From the NCBI GenBank assembly GCA_013187285.1, contig JABMIG010000156.1, positions 176,548-240,547 on the forward strand: 64,000 nucleotides of DNA, in the 5' to 3' direction. The position numbers and the translations under genes are program-made. The first letter of the stretch is position 1; every line of letters starts with the position of its first letter. The stretch is from Cyclotella cryptica (taxonomy: Eukaryota > Bacillariophyta > Thalassiosirophyceae > Thalassiosirales > Thalassiosiraceae). Shown piece by piece: positions 38,901-50,855 of this stretch. Below the pieces are notes generated by a model. That model was not told the origin of the DNA, ran no database searches, and saw nothing but the letters and a program-made list of their open reading frames with translations.

Positions 38901-39431
38901 ACTCAATTCGGTTCCAATTCATCATCTATTAGTTCTTCTCTCTCAGATAGCCGGAGTCGCTCAGCAAGCCGAGATTCCACCCTCTCCCGGGACAAATCAG
39001 AAAGAATAAGGCACCTAGATAATCTCATTGCTGCTGGCGATTGGGCTGGAATTGTCGCTGCTGCTGGACAGTACCAGGCAATGGATGAAGAGGTTGGACA
39101 AAGCCCCCCGATCGACGCTAGCTTGGCCACTGACGAAGAGCGAGATGCACTCGCTCAGGCAGAGATGTGGAGAGCTATTGCGAAACAGAGTAAGCAAGAT
39201 ATTTCTGCTGGTGAGTTTTGCCTTGTGACGTTGTGAACTTTTTACCTCGACAAATTCAAATTCAAATCAATGGTATCGCATCAATGTACAGCGTCTCAAG
39301 GAGCAAGCGAAGCAGCCGACTGGGCAATTTCTCGCAGTTTACAGAAGCACAGTGCTCCTGCCTCAGCTGTAGACCAACCAGATACGGAAGCTGCGAAGGT
39401 AGATACCTACCAGGATGACCTGAGTGTATAG
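35926..39431 (+). CDS. Single-pass secretory membrane protein with four cytoplasmic GDW repeats (family member B)
   Basis: Eight exons: 35926-36325, 36595-36758, 36851-37922, 38006-38035, 38116-38227, 38301-38518, 38602-39210, 39292-39431; 914 aa, frame kept throughout. A signal peptide is followed by an EF-hand-like loop DANGDGNLDHREYVTF (about aa 75-90) and a Cys-rich part with SNCCN. A long Pro/Ser/Thr stalk (SPT, PTP repeats) leads to a membrane helix (about aa 310-330, GGIAGIVIASMAVVIAGLIL) before RKRR. The cytoplasmic part has ALAAIGAASAMT, then LDAAIEAGDWAAVGATAALL, DRLVEAGDWEGVVLAAAQFE, ELAIEKGDWQAVGEAAAMM and DNLIAAGDWAGIVAAAGQYQ, with a coiled segment FSGRETELIETL between pairs. Paralogous to 25515-28960. 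The intron before the coiled segment sits at the same codon and phase in both. Function unknown. Confidence 0.88.
37923..38035 (+). other. GC-AG intron followed by a 30-nt exon in member B
   Basis: After ...GCAATCGAAG the sequence continues GCATGT, not GT. Removing 37923-38005 (83 bp, ending TAATAG) joins the frame exactly inside the conserved EAGDW motif. The next exon (38006-38035) is only 30 nt and encodes the GDWAAVGAT core, bounded by a GTGAGC donor. Protein conservation with the other GDW repeats makes both calls firm. Confidence 0.8.
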
Positions 39432-39638
39432 TTTGTGTGACGACCGAGATGATGCCCCTTTGCTATAGAATTGCAATATTTGGTACAAGTATCCTGTCAC
39501 ATCATATCTATCTCCGGAGGCCTACAGGTCATTAGAATATGTAGAATGTTCATTTTTATACGCAACAGAATGTAACATCCATTTCATTTGTAACTATGAT
39601 TGAAGTTGTGTTAATTATCTCGCGCGGTATTTAACCTT

Positions 39639-41430
39639 TTATGTCTTTCTACATAGATCAGTCAGACCATTCTTCAGCCTCGCTGCGGCAACTCGGCACT
39701 GTGCTGGGGGAAGATTTGAATAACACACACGTATCCACCCAGGGTAGCCGCAAAACGAACCCGGAATGACGGCAACCCCGTAGTGCTCAATCAATTTGCT
39801 CGCAAATTCCTGTAACGAAAGCGTGAGAGTGACAAATCAAACATGAGTTCATGTCAATAGTCTCGAAATGAGCTTCAAAACTTTGCACACCTTATCATCC
39901 TGTCCATCCGGGAGCTTCCCCATTACATACATCGCCCCATCTCCACCAATGATTTCTTCCATCGAACTCATTGCATCCAAAATCAACTGCCGCCCTACAT
40001 TGAGTGTTTCCACCTGCTCGTGTACCCAGGATCTGCCAGCTTGCAGTGCACCTACAGCTGCCATTTGAGATATCCGTGATGTACAAATTGCGATCGTATC
40101 TTGAACCTTGAGCATTTCTTCGTATGCCACAGTTCCTCTCCCCTTTGATTCACTGCCATTACTGCTTTTGGAACTGAGTGAAATATATCCAACTCTTAAT
40201 CCCGCCATGGAATAGCCTTTGCTGAAGCTGAATATGTTAATAACGTGTTCTTCGTCAAAGCATGGATAGTCTCGTGCGTTGTTGGTGTTGTCAACATTAG
40301 GCAGAGAGTTCTTCCTCATGATGTCAAAGTGTTCATAGGTGTTATCCATAATGAGCCACACTCCAAACTCTTTCGTTAATTCTTTGATTTCCCGCAAGAA
40401 ATCGAACGGTAACGATACCCCCGTTGGATTTCCAGGATTCACAAGAGCCACCATCCGAATGGCGTTGCCTCCTCCGGGATATCTATGTTGTTCCAACTGC
40501 GATCGGAGCCATGTCAAATCTGGAACACCTTTACTGGTGGGACCCACAAGTAATCCCTCTATCAAATTTGGATTCATGCCATCATCATCAAGCGATGCAT
40601 CTGAGTTCAGCCCCCCTCGTGACATTTGAATTGCCATGACATGATTGAAATAGTAAGGTTTGAATACCACGCATTTGCTGACGTTTCCCATTTCGTCTCG
40701 TTCATCCAACAATGTCAAAACACAATTGACGAATGCCTGATTGGCTCCGGAAGTAACCATCACATGAGGGTTCACTATCCCATTCTCTTTTTCCAACTTG
40801 ATCTTCAGCGCCTCAAGAAGGGGAGGATACCCTTCGTCTGGGCAATAGGTATGAATCAGTCGTCCATCATCAGTACTCATCGCCCCATCCATTCCAAACC
40901 CCAACGATAGCCCATCGTTTGTATCATCTAAATTGCTATTTGCTGCTGCCGCCAATTCACGATACATAGAGGGTGGGGGACGCCAATACACCACGCCCTG
41001 GGCGAGGGAGTAGATCCCGTCTGGATCAGATTCCCATTTGGGTGCATGTTGGGAAATTATTTGTTTCATTAAGATGACACATGGATCCAGTGATTGGATT
41101 GTTCGAATGGATGTTGGCAAGCTGAGGTTGGTATATTGAAAGAAAGATGAGAGGTCCTGGCATTCTTGAACAGACCAAGGATGCTTTACTCTGCAAATGT
41201 GTGATAGCTCACCGCCGATGTGAGCCACGATCCTCCGACGAGGACACCATCAACCTTGAGATACTGCGGTTAGTACTGCGGTTACTTCCGAATCCAAGCA
41301 AGTAATTGATTTTAGGGCGACATATATTGACTTGAGGAGCTATTGCACAAGAGTAAGTTTGAAATGCTGTAAGAGGAGCCAGGCGAGAAGCAGCGAGAGT
41401 CAATAGGAACATTATTGCTAGGAGCAACAT
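39639..41430 (-). CDS. ISS1/VAS1-type PLP aminotransferase with N-terminal presequence
   Basis: Exons 41430-41213, 41121-39891, 39809-39639 (introns 91 and 81 bp, GT-AG); 539 aa. Fold-type I aminotransferase motifs appear in order: SLAQGVVYWRPP, MVTSGANQAFVN, VFKPYYFNHVMAIQM, VNPGNPTG, the PLP-ring Asp in MDNTYEHF, the Schiff-base Lys in SFSKGYSMAGLRVGYI (about aa 374), and the carboxylate Arg near GYPGWIRVCYS in the last exon. These blocks match plant ISS1/VAS1, which transfers amino groups between methionine and aromatic 2-oxo acids, better than aspartate or kynurenine aminotransferases. The N-terminus MLLLAIMFLLTLAASRLAPLTAFQ is hydrophobic and could be a signal peptide with a plastid-type AF site. 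Substrate is inferred. The first-exon join rests on frame and splice signals. Confidence 0.88.
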
Positions 41431-41640
41431 CTATTGTTTGACGAAGCCGATCTTATTCTTCCTTGCGCTAGCTATCGCAACAAGTCGTAAGATGACACCA
41501 ACTACAACAACCTTGCCAACAGACACGGACTGTCACCGAGCGACATCATTCTATCTTTCGAACGGACTTTTCACAAGGGACATGAGACTTACAAGTGTAT
41601 TTATTGGAAAAGGTACAATAGGGTACGGTACAATAATGCA

Positions 41641-42151
41641 GGAGGATCCGGGTCAGGGGTGAGTGGGAAAAGTTTTTGGCGAGTGAGAAGTGGCGTGGCG
41701 CGATCGCATGAGTCCCGCACAGTTACCGTGCATGCGTGACATGGATCCGCGGGGACGGGGCAGGGACCGGGCGGGGATGAACGGGGACGGGGCGGGGACG
41801 AACGGGGACGGGGCGGGGACGAACGGGGACGAGGCGGGGACGGGGCGTGGACGGGGCGGGGAAAAGTGGGCAGGATGTGGGAACGGGGTGGGGACAGGGC
41901 GGGGACGGGGGAGGGACGGGCATGGACGGGGCGGGGACGGGCGGGGACGGATGGGGACGGATCGGGACTGGCGGGGACGGACAGGGATGGGCGGGGACGG
42001 GGCAGGGACGGGGCGGGGACGGGGCAGGGATGAGGTGGTGAATCGTGACGTCACTTGAGAACAGAGCGCAGACAGTCCACGGTGAGAGCAGACTTTTGGC
42101 GAGTTTTTTATTCGCCAGTGCTGGTGACGCACACCAAGGCCCGGATCCTCC
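41641..42151. mobile_element. 511-bp G-rich element bounded by 12-bp inverted repeats
   Basis: GGAGGATCCGGG at 41641-41652 is mirrored by CCCGGATCCTCC at 42140-42151. Inside, TTTTGGCGAGT occurs near both ends in the same orientation. No clear target duplication was found, so the mobile nature is a guess. The centre is the G-rich array described separately. Confidence 0.45.
41747..42036 (+). repeat. GGGGACGGGGC-type array, strongly G-rich on the plus strand
   Basis: About 290 bp of degenerate (GGGGACGGG/GGCGGGGAC) repeats, with runs of four G every few bases on one strand only. It could form G-quadruplexes. All six frames stay open because of composition, giving Pro/Arg or Gly/Asp repeats that should not be read as genes. 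Confidence 0.85.
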
Positions 42152-42283
42152 AGTATGGTCATGGGGACTCACAGGACTCACCACTTCGTTATTTAATATT
42201 TTTATAGTGTGGCACCCATACAATAATATTGTACTCTTCATGAGTGCCACATTTAAATACAGCAATCCTCTCCTTACACCTCA

Positions 42284-42814
42284 TTAACACACCATCATGT
42301 TGATCTTGTCATATCTCATATGTGTGCTCGATTGAATGGGATGTATAAAAAAGTCCTGACCACTGAAGTGGAAACTAAAAGTATCAACAGTCCACAGTTT
42401 TTTCAAGAAGTTGTTATGATTAAGTGCCGAGAATAATGGTCGATGCTGCAATCCAACATGCAACCCCAAACCCGGAATGGCAGTTAGTTGCTTTACCATC
42501 TCAGATAAAACTGACATTGTGGTGTGAGTAATCCGGCCAAACAGTATTCCACCAATGCTAGATGTGATGAGTGATGGCTGTGGAAAGTGCCTGTTGCCCC
42601 TGTTATCATAGTGGTGTGAAGAAGCTGACTGCATCTCCACAAGATGTGAAGAACTCAGCCTTGTGAGCCCTAACTGCCCATGTATATCACAGCAAGCTGA
42701 CTTGCAGCAACAGCAGCATAATCCCAACATGTTGCGGGGATGAGGGTGAGATGGTAGATAAAAATGTGATATTAATGATAGACAAAAACAGGAAATAAAC
42801 AGGAAATAGTCCAA
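42284..42814 (-). CDS. Doubtful 176-codon open frame
   Basis: An ATG-initiated minus frame with a Cys cluster (CCCCCKSACC), no recognisable domain and no clear signal peptide, lying between the G-rich element and the CCCTCTGT tract. It could equally be chance or repeat-derived. Listed because of its length only. Confidence 0.15.
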   Translation of the reverse strand: MDYFLFISCFCLSLISHFYLPSHPHPRNMLGLCCCCCKSACCDIHGQLGLTRLSSSHLVEMQSASSHHYDNRGNRHFPQPSLITSSIGGILFGRITHTTMSVLSEMVKQLTAIPGLGLHVGLQHRPLFSALNHNNFLKKLWTVDTFSFHFSGQDFFIHPIQSSTHMRYDKINMMVC

Positions 42815-42822
42815 CCGGTATC

Positions 42823-43541
<719 letters not shown>

Positions 43542-43879
43542 TGCTACTTTCTTACAGCTACTCTCTTACAGCTACTATCTCATTTGTGAAACAGATGCTC
43601 CCAGTTGTACTAATAATGTGAGCATGTTTTTTCTCATGAGTGTAATTTATTATTATATATCTAAACGATCCAAAACAGTACACCTACACCAATATTTTGG
43701 CTAGAAATTATGATCATAGCTGTACTGTGTAATACCGGATCAAAAATATTATTCCTTCTGTGTGCTCATCATATGCATAAAGCTTTTCCTCTAGAGGAAT
43801 TTCTATTTTTGTTGACACTCAACTTCTTGACAGTTTCAAAGCTAACCACTTCAATGATTTCCCTTCTTTTATTGTGCAG

Positions 43880-45850
43880 GCTGTTTGTTTGATTGGATTG
43901 GATTGGTAACTAGTTCACGTAGGTTGAAATAAACTGTGCTTCTCACTGGCACATTTTTATGTGAAAGCCAATCCTTGGATTAGTTTATTCCTATTTATTA
44001 TTGACATCTGACTAATTGTCATGTCATCTCATTGTTTTATCAGGTTTCATTTTGAAGTACTGGCTCTTTTTACTCACATCTCTCTTGGCATTCAAGAGAT
44101 GCAAGGTAGTAGGACAAGGAGTGCCATTGACCCTAAGAATGGGTAGCTAGGTACAATACTTTCAGTCATTGAGCACTGATTGTTTGGCATCAAGTTGCAC
44201 CACGTGAAGAGGATCAACATTTTTTGTGCAACAAAGTGTTACTGAGTGTAGAGGTTTCTAGATATGACTGTTGTTGCTGCTTCAGTGACACAAGATCATA
44301 TGTCAAACAACAATAATGGGATACTGTGTTGAACAGAATGCAGCATAAAGATTCAATCATAAATTGGCACTCTGAGCTTGTTTGTTTGATTGGATCAGTA
44401 ACTAGTTCATGCGGGTTAAAATAAACTGTGCTTCTCACTGTCACATTTTTATGTGAAAGCCAATCCTTGGATTAGTTTATTCCTATTTATTAATGACTTC
44501 TGACTAATTGTCATGTTGTCTCATTGTTTTATTGGGTTTCATTTTGAAGTCCTGGCTCTTTTTACTCACATCTCACTTGGCATTCAAGAGATGCAAGGTA
44601 GTAGGACAAGGAGTGCTATTGACCCTAAGAATGGGTAGCTAGGTACAATACTTTCAGTCATTGAGCATTGATTGTTTGGCATCAAGTTGCACCACGTGAA
44701 GAGGATCGACATTTTTTGTGCATCAAAGTGTTACTGAGTGTAGAGGTTTCTAGATATGACTGTTGTTGCTGCTTCAAAGACACAAGATCATTTGTCAATT
44801 AACAGGATTGCTGCAAAAGAATTCAATCATCAATTGGCACTCTTGGCTTCTTTGTTGATTGGATCGGTAACTTGTTCATGTAGGTTGAAATAAACTGTGC
44901 TTCTCACTGGCACATTTTTATGTGAAAGCCAATCCTTGGATTAGTTTATTCCTATTTATTAATGACATCCGACACATTGTCATGTCATCTCATTGTTTTG
45001 TCATGTTTTAATTTGAAGTCCTGGCTCTTTTTACTCACATCTCACTTGGCATTCAAGAGATGCAAGGTAGTAGGACAAGGAGTGCCATTGACCCTAAGAA
45101 TGGGTAGCTAGGTACAATACTTTCAGTCATTGAGCACTGATTGTTTGGCATCAAGCTGCACCACATGACGAGGATCAACACTTTTTGTGCATCAAAGTGT
45201 TATTGAGCGTAGAGGTTTCTAGATATGACTGTTGTTGCTGCTTCGGTGACACAAGATCATATGTCAAACAACAAGAAGGGGATACTGGGTTGAATGGAAT
45301 TGAAGCATAAAGATTCAATCATAAATTGGCACACTGAGCTTGTTTGTTTGATTGGATCAGTAACTAGTTCATGTAGGTTGAAATAAACTGTGCTTCTCAC
45401 TGGCACATTTTTATGTGAAAGCCAATCCTTGGATTAGTTTATTCCTATTTATTAATGACTTCTGACTAATTGTCATGTTGTCTCATTGTTTTATTGGGTT
45501 TCATTTTGAAGTCCTGGCTCTTTTTACTCACATCTCACTTGGCATTCAAGAGATGCAAGGTAGTAGGACAAGGAGTGCTATTGACCCTAAGAATGGGTAG
45601 CTAGGTACAACACTTTCAGTCATTGAGCACTGATTGTTTGGCATCAAGTTGCACCACGTGAAGAGGATCAACATTTTTTGTGCATCAAAGTGTTACTGAG
45701 TGTAGAGGTTTCTAGATATGACTGTTGTTGCTGCTTCAGTGACACAAGATCACATGTCAAACAACAATAATGGGATACTGTGTTGAACGGAATTGCAGCA
45801 TAACGATTCAATCATCAATTGGCCCTCTTAGCTTGTTTTTTTAATTGGAT
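43880..45850. repeat. Four tandem copies of a ~490-bp satellite-like unit
   Basis: GTAACTAGTTCA begins copies at 43906, 44398, 44867 (as GTAACTTGTTCA) and 45360, spacing 492, 469 and 493 bp. The fourth ends near 45,850. Each contains ATAAACTGTGCTTCTCACTG, GGTAGTAGGACAAGGAGTGC and ACTGTTGTTGCTGCTTC. The third copy has lost about 23 bp before ATTCAATCAT. The second and fourth are more like each other than their neighbours, which suggests a two-unit amplification step. No open frame is conserved among copies. Confidence 0.9.
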
Positions 45851-46099
45851 TGTTAAATTAGACCTTTGGGATTGATATCATTTATGTGCTTCTCAACATT
45901 GAAACTTGTAACATATAAGGGGTACCATGTTGTGGACCTCATGGTGGCAGCATTTTTCACTATGATCACAATTGTTTTGTTTCTTTGCTAGGAAGAGCAT
46001 TCAGTCAGCAGTATTCATTATAACGTAAAGTCTTTTTATTCTCACTAAACCAAAGTACTATTTCAGATCATCACAGAGATTATTTTAAACAGACTTGAT

Positions 46100-47673
46100 C
46101 TAAATGTTGCTTGCTTGGAACTTATTATAGTGTTCAATGTTCCTCATGAGTATATCTTGCAGTGGTCCCATGACTCTGTTGAACGTTCTTCTATCTAGTG
46201 ATAAACATTTCAATAGACCTTGAGAAGTCACAGTTGCTTGCCTAGATTTTGTTGTCAATAATGAAATCTTGAACAGTCATTGTGTATACTTGAGTTTGGC
46301 ATTTCTTAGTAGTGCAAAGTGTATTGATAGAGAAGACACATACCTCTCCAAAATATGACCCGGAAGAGAGCTCTGCGACCTTAATGACCGTTCCATCTGG
46401 TCCTGTCTTAGAACAAACAGCTGTTCCGTCCTTGATCAAGTAGAACTTATCACCAATGTCGCCTTGGTTACAAATAGTGACATTATCTTCGAAGCACTCC
46501 TCGAGTAATGCGTCAGCAATGGTTAAAATTTCATATTCTGGCGATGGGAGTGGCCACAGGTTCGAAGTGCATCGAACAATTATGTAATGAGCTAATGGCT
46601 AAGGGCTAATGGCTAATGGCATTGTTGCAATAGGAAACAACAGGTAAGCCATCCTTACCTGTCAATTCCGAGAAGATTGGCACCTTGGTTAGGAACCCAC
46701 GGTAAGATTCACGTTGGGCCGTTGTTGTTTTCATCAAAATGACTTTGAAGGCTACTCGGTCAAGTGCCCACAATCGTACATCGCCTTTTGCGATACAGGA
46801 CGCCTATTTCAAAAAATCCAATTTCACATAACCTATTTGTTCAATGAAGTGAATGCTGAATGCGGACTGCACTCCCGTTCGACAGCACTTACCGCTCGTG
46901 GTGCATTATACATTATCGCCAATTCTCCGAACGAGTCACCAGCCATGCACGTCTTGACCATATTGGCATCATCGTCTGATCCTATGGTCTTGATAAAGAC
47001 GTCGACAGAGCCTGCATCGATGATATAAAAGTTGTCTCCGTCGTCACCTTGATTGATGATAATATCTCCGTCCTGCTTATCAACTAGAAACATTGCATGG
47101 ACCACTTGGTCCATTTGGATTTCGTCCAAATGACTAAAAAACAAGTTATTCTTGAGTATCTGGAGTATCCGCGATGATTCCTGGGCGCTTTTATCGATGA
47201 TATTTAGCTCGAAATCTTTCCCTTCACTTTGGATCTTTTCTGCGCAAACGCTTTCCCTTCTCTTCTTTCTACGAGGTGGTTGCTGCTCGTCGATGCTTCG
47301 CGGCGCTGTAGTAATTGTATTGACCGATGATTCATCTGACTCGGTTTCGCTTAGGTCCTCTTTATTGAATTCTTTAGCCACTACAAGGCTTGGTGGTTTC
47401 TCAGCTTCCTTGGTTGTTATATGCTTTGTTTCTTCGGGAAATTTGTGCTAAGAATTACATCCAAAGAAGTAATTGCCCTGATCAGCGTCATGCTTATGTA
47501 GTACGATGGAAATTCCACCAGAGAAATGACGCACTCACCAAGAGGAACTCTGTCATGAACCCGATTGGATTATCTGGTTTTTCGATCAGGATAGCTTCTA
47601 CAATCGAAACGAAGATGGCATTAAGGTTGTTTGCCTTCAAATATTCCTGCAGCTCTGCTTGAGTGTCTGGCAT
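46100..47673 (-). CDS. PKA regulatory-subunit-like protein (two cyclic-nucleotide-binding domains), with two defects
   Basis: Exons: 47673-47540, 47447-46893, 46803-46659, 46537-46344, probably 46318-46290, and 46241-46100. The start encodes a dimerisation/docking domain (LQEYLKANNLNAIFVSIVEA, then PDNPIGFMTEFLL), but that second part is one base out of frame at the four-T run 47579-47582. Next come an acidic linker with PPRRKKRRESVC (pseudosubstrate-like RRES), CNB-A with GDSFGELAIMYNAPRA, the linker AKGDVRLWALDRV, and CNB-B ending QATVTSQGLLKC, LSLDRRTFNRVMGPLQDIL. Both phosphate-binding cassettes are present, though that of CNB-B is broken: after GSYFGE the expected IALL segment appears only as ALLRNAKLK with no AG acceptor before it. 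The protein would bind cAMP or cGMP and restrain a kinase. It may be a pseudogene or a sequence error. Confidence 0.75.
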
Positions 47674-48031
47674 TGTGACGTCGTTGTGTTTGAAATGACG
47701 ATTGGAGCCACAATAGAAACTGATTCACTTGTCTTGTAATAAGTAGAATGCGGTCCGAGCGCACTTCAAGAAAACAAAGAAGACAAGCAAAACTGTGGAA
47801 AACTGTGAATTTCGTGCTATAAATTCAAATGATGACACAAGTACGATACATAAATATTGACGCGACCTTTAATACTCAAGTTTAAAAGGTGCACATAGAT
47901 TTTCCTTGCGCGTTGTCTGTTATATGCGTCTTACGCACCATCATGCTTCTATCCTTTATTCTGCAAATCATTTATCATGCGTCTTCTATCTCTAGCTAGC
48001 TTCTTGTTTTTTTCTCGCTACTCTTGCCATC

Positions 48032-50855
48032 CTAGGCATTTTCACCATCGACAGAAGTTTTCTCGTTGGCGCCTTCCCTGTTCGTGTCGTTTTGTTCCTC
48101 CTTTGCCTTCTTGTTCGATTTTTCGTCCTTGGTTCCGCCCTTACTCGTGGTGTCCTTGTCACCATCTGTTACTTCCTTGGCGAGGGACTCGCCCGCACTG
48201 TAATTGTCAGTTTCATCATCAGCAACTTGTTTGTCTTTGGTCTTTTCTTCGGTCTTTTCTTCGGTCTTGTCGCTGGTATTGGGGTCACTGTCGTCATGAT
48301 TGAAAGCTTCCTGGTCTGCGTTATCAATGACGTTATTGACAAGATTCGACGTTGAATCTTTCTCTGTGTTCGAGGTTGCCTCATGAGTCACAGTGCCAAA
48401 ATAATGTTCATTTTCGTCGTCAAAAATTTGTTTGTCTTTTGTCTTGTCGTTTGTCTTGTCTTTGGTCTTGTCCTCGTCATTCAGATCTACATGGTCTCCA
48501 TTATCAACGATGCTATCAAAAAGATTTGACGTTGAATCTTTCTCTGTGTGCGGGGTTGCCTCCTGTGCGACAATAGCAACAGCATCGTCTTGTTGTTCTG
48601 TTCGATCACTTGGGGTGGCTGCTTGCGTCGTTTTGATTCCGGGTGTGGTAGGTTTGGCGTAAGGTGATGTGTCTGCTTTCGTACTGTCGTCATGTGTCCT
48701 GGTGGTTGCAGTTGCATCTTTGTCGGTGGTCTATTTAAAAACATCAGAAAGGTTAATGAATGGATGTCAAGTGTAAATTAAAACGAAAGCTATATCACAT
48801 TAACTTACAGGGGGAGCTTCTGTTGTCTTTGTTGTCATTTCGGGTACCTTCGTAGTCTCGCCAGCTTCATTGGACGTACTTGCACCACTTGCTGTGGTCT
48901 AAATGCAGAAGTATTTCAAAAAAGCGAGACAAAAAGGGTCAGTAAGTGAGATGAAATATTCAAATATGTGTAAGTGATATGATTACTAACTGGGGTGGCT
49001 TCTGTCGTCTCTGGTTCAACCGTGGTTTTTGCCTTCTTTTCAGGTGCCTCGGTGGTCTCATCAGAGGATTCCGGAGTTGCGGTCTTGGAAGTGATCTGTA
49101 TATTATGGCTCAAGAGCGTTAATTGATAGAAGGCAAAGATTACATTAAAGAAATGTTTATAGCACTCACAAGAACAGCATTATCACTTGATGTTGGGGAC
49201 GTTTCCTTTGTTTCTATAGCGGGTTTTGTGCCTTCGGTGATGGTTGCCGTTGTCTAGATGGCTCGATGAAGAAAATATCTTCAGAACGAGACCTTCATGA
49301 AGTGGACGATGAACACTATGAAACAAACTTACTGCATCGAAATCACTAGTTCTGGTGGCACTTGTGGCATGCAAAGTTGTTGTTGGCTGTGTTGTCACAA
49401 GGAAATGAGAGGAAACCGAGAAAGAAGTAAATTGATACCAACAAGATTATTGCATGGACGTACTCCTGTGAAGGGGTTTGAAACAGTTGCGGTGGCACTA
49501 CTGGCATGCAAAGTTGTTGTTGGCTGTATCGTAACAAGAAATCAGAGATAATCGCGAAAGAGGAAGTGGACAACAAAGAGATTAGTCAAAGACGTACTCC
49601 GGAAGCCGTTGTTGGGTTTGTGAAGGGGGTTGAAATAATATGGCATTCGCCATCGGTGGGGTTACAGGCTGCGCCAATACCACAACTTTTCTGGGTGTGA
49701 ATACACAACCACTCGCCGTCATTATGATTATCATCACAGGTCGCGGTGTCTGTGGTGCACAAGTTGTTGTCATCGCAAGAAGGCTTATCTTTGTCCTTGC
49801 AGCCACGGTTGTCAATGGACATCTTGCATTCAATATCAGTACACCAACGCTTGAGGAAGTTGTCGACTTCCCTTTCACACTGTGTATAAGAACGAACAGC
49901 CAAAGTAGTAAAACAACAAATGAGAAAAGATAGAAACAATTTTATTTCTTTAAAGTTCTTGCGGGAGAATGTACTTGCATTATCCTCGCAGGTTCTCTGA
50001 CAACGATTTTCGCACTGAGATCATTTAAATTGTTCAAGGCGCAAAACATAAGGTGTAAGAATTCGAGGATTCAATAAATGGAATGCAATTGTCGCAACTC
50101 TTACATTATCGGAATCGCATTTATCCAAACAATCGCATTCACTTTTGCAAGAACCAGTATTACACTAGCATTTCATGGTCACGTTGGAATGCAACTTTTG
50201 AGTAGGCATCGTACAGCCTCATGAAAGATGAATGCCAAGTTGGATACTCACGTCATTCTGGCATTCTTTTTTGTCACTGTAGTTTTTTCTGTTCTTGTCA
50301 AGGTCGGGATATGCTTTAGTTATGAGCAATGCCTCTCCATCGTCTGTAATGACGCGACTGTAGATGTCATCTGGAAGTTGATCCGCTAAAAGATGAAATT
50401 CATCATCACAACCTGCTTTACTAATGCCTCTTTCGACATAACCAACTACATCATCAGCATATACGTCATTGTAGGACAGCACGACCTCAACTTGCAGTCC
50501 AAAGTTGGTCCATAATTCTTCTTTCAGCCAAACTGCGCATTCCAAGTTGGCAATATCCTTGTCGTCTTGAAGGACAATGAATGCTGTAGGGTCAGATGAC
50601 GCGCGATTCGAGCCAACACGTCCAAGCTTTCCACGGGTTACTTTGTATCCGGCACCAGTCTTTGACATCTTGAGAGCGCGGTTGAGACCGTCAGGGACAT
50701 CTATGACAGCGCGTAAGTAGGATCCTTGGAGAGTTGTTAACAAAACGAAACTTTATCCTTTAGAATCATGAATACTTGACGTCACAAATGATGCATTTTT
50801 TCTTACCAGTTGCCACTGGTGCCAGGATGATTGAGGCAAGATACTTTAATTGCAT
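48032..50855 (-). CDS. Secreted Cys-rich, Thr-rich protein encoded by 11 exons, mostly phase-0
   Basis: Exons: 50855-50807, 50724-50252, 50164-50105, 50014-49979, 49879-49598, 49523-49464, 49386-49333, 49253-49170, 49095-48991, 48898-48809, 48730-48032; 663 aa. All joins keep frame, and from exon 2 on every intron is phase 0. The intron at 49880-49978 starts GCAAGT (GC-AG). A signal peptide (MQLKYLASIILAPVAT) precedes a ~155-aa unrecognised domain. Small Cys-rich exons follow (CKSECDCLDKCDSD, CENRCQRTCED, then 14 Cys-containing positions in a ~90-aa block). Next are Thr-rich stalk exons, two of them near copies (PTTTLHASSAT and PTTTLHATSAT). Exon 11 ends with two ~60-aa acidic/Lys repeats (TEKDSTSNL ... 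KTKDKQ). There is no membrane helix, so it is probably extracellular matrix or wall-associated. Function unknown. Confidence 0.85.

Noticed and set aside
41438-41662. 74-codon plus frame with a hydrophobic start
   Set aside because: Has no ATG at its start; it is the antisense neighbour of the aminotransferase presequence.
41690-42265. Open frames on both strands across the G-rich array
   Set aside because: Gly/Asp/Arg and Pro/Arg repeats caused by base composition; no start context or domain.
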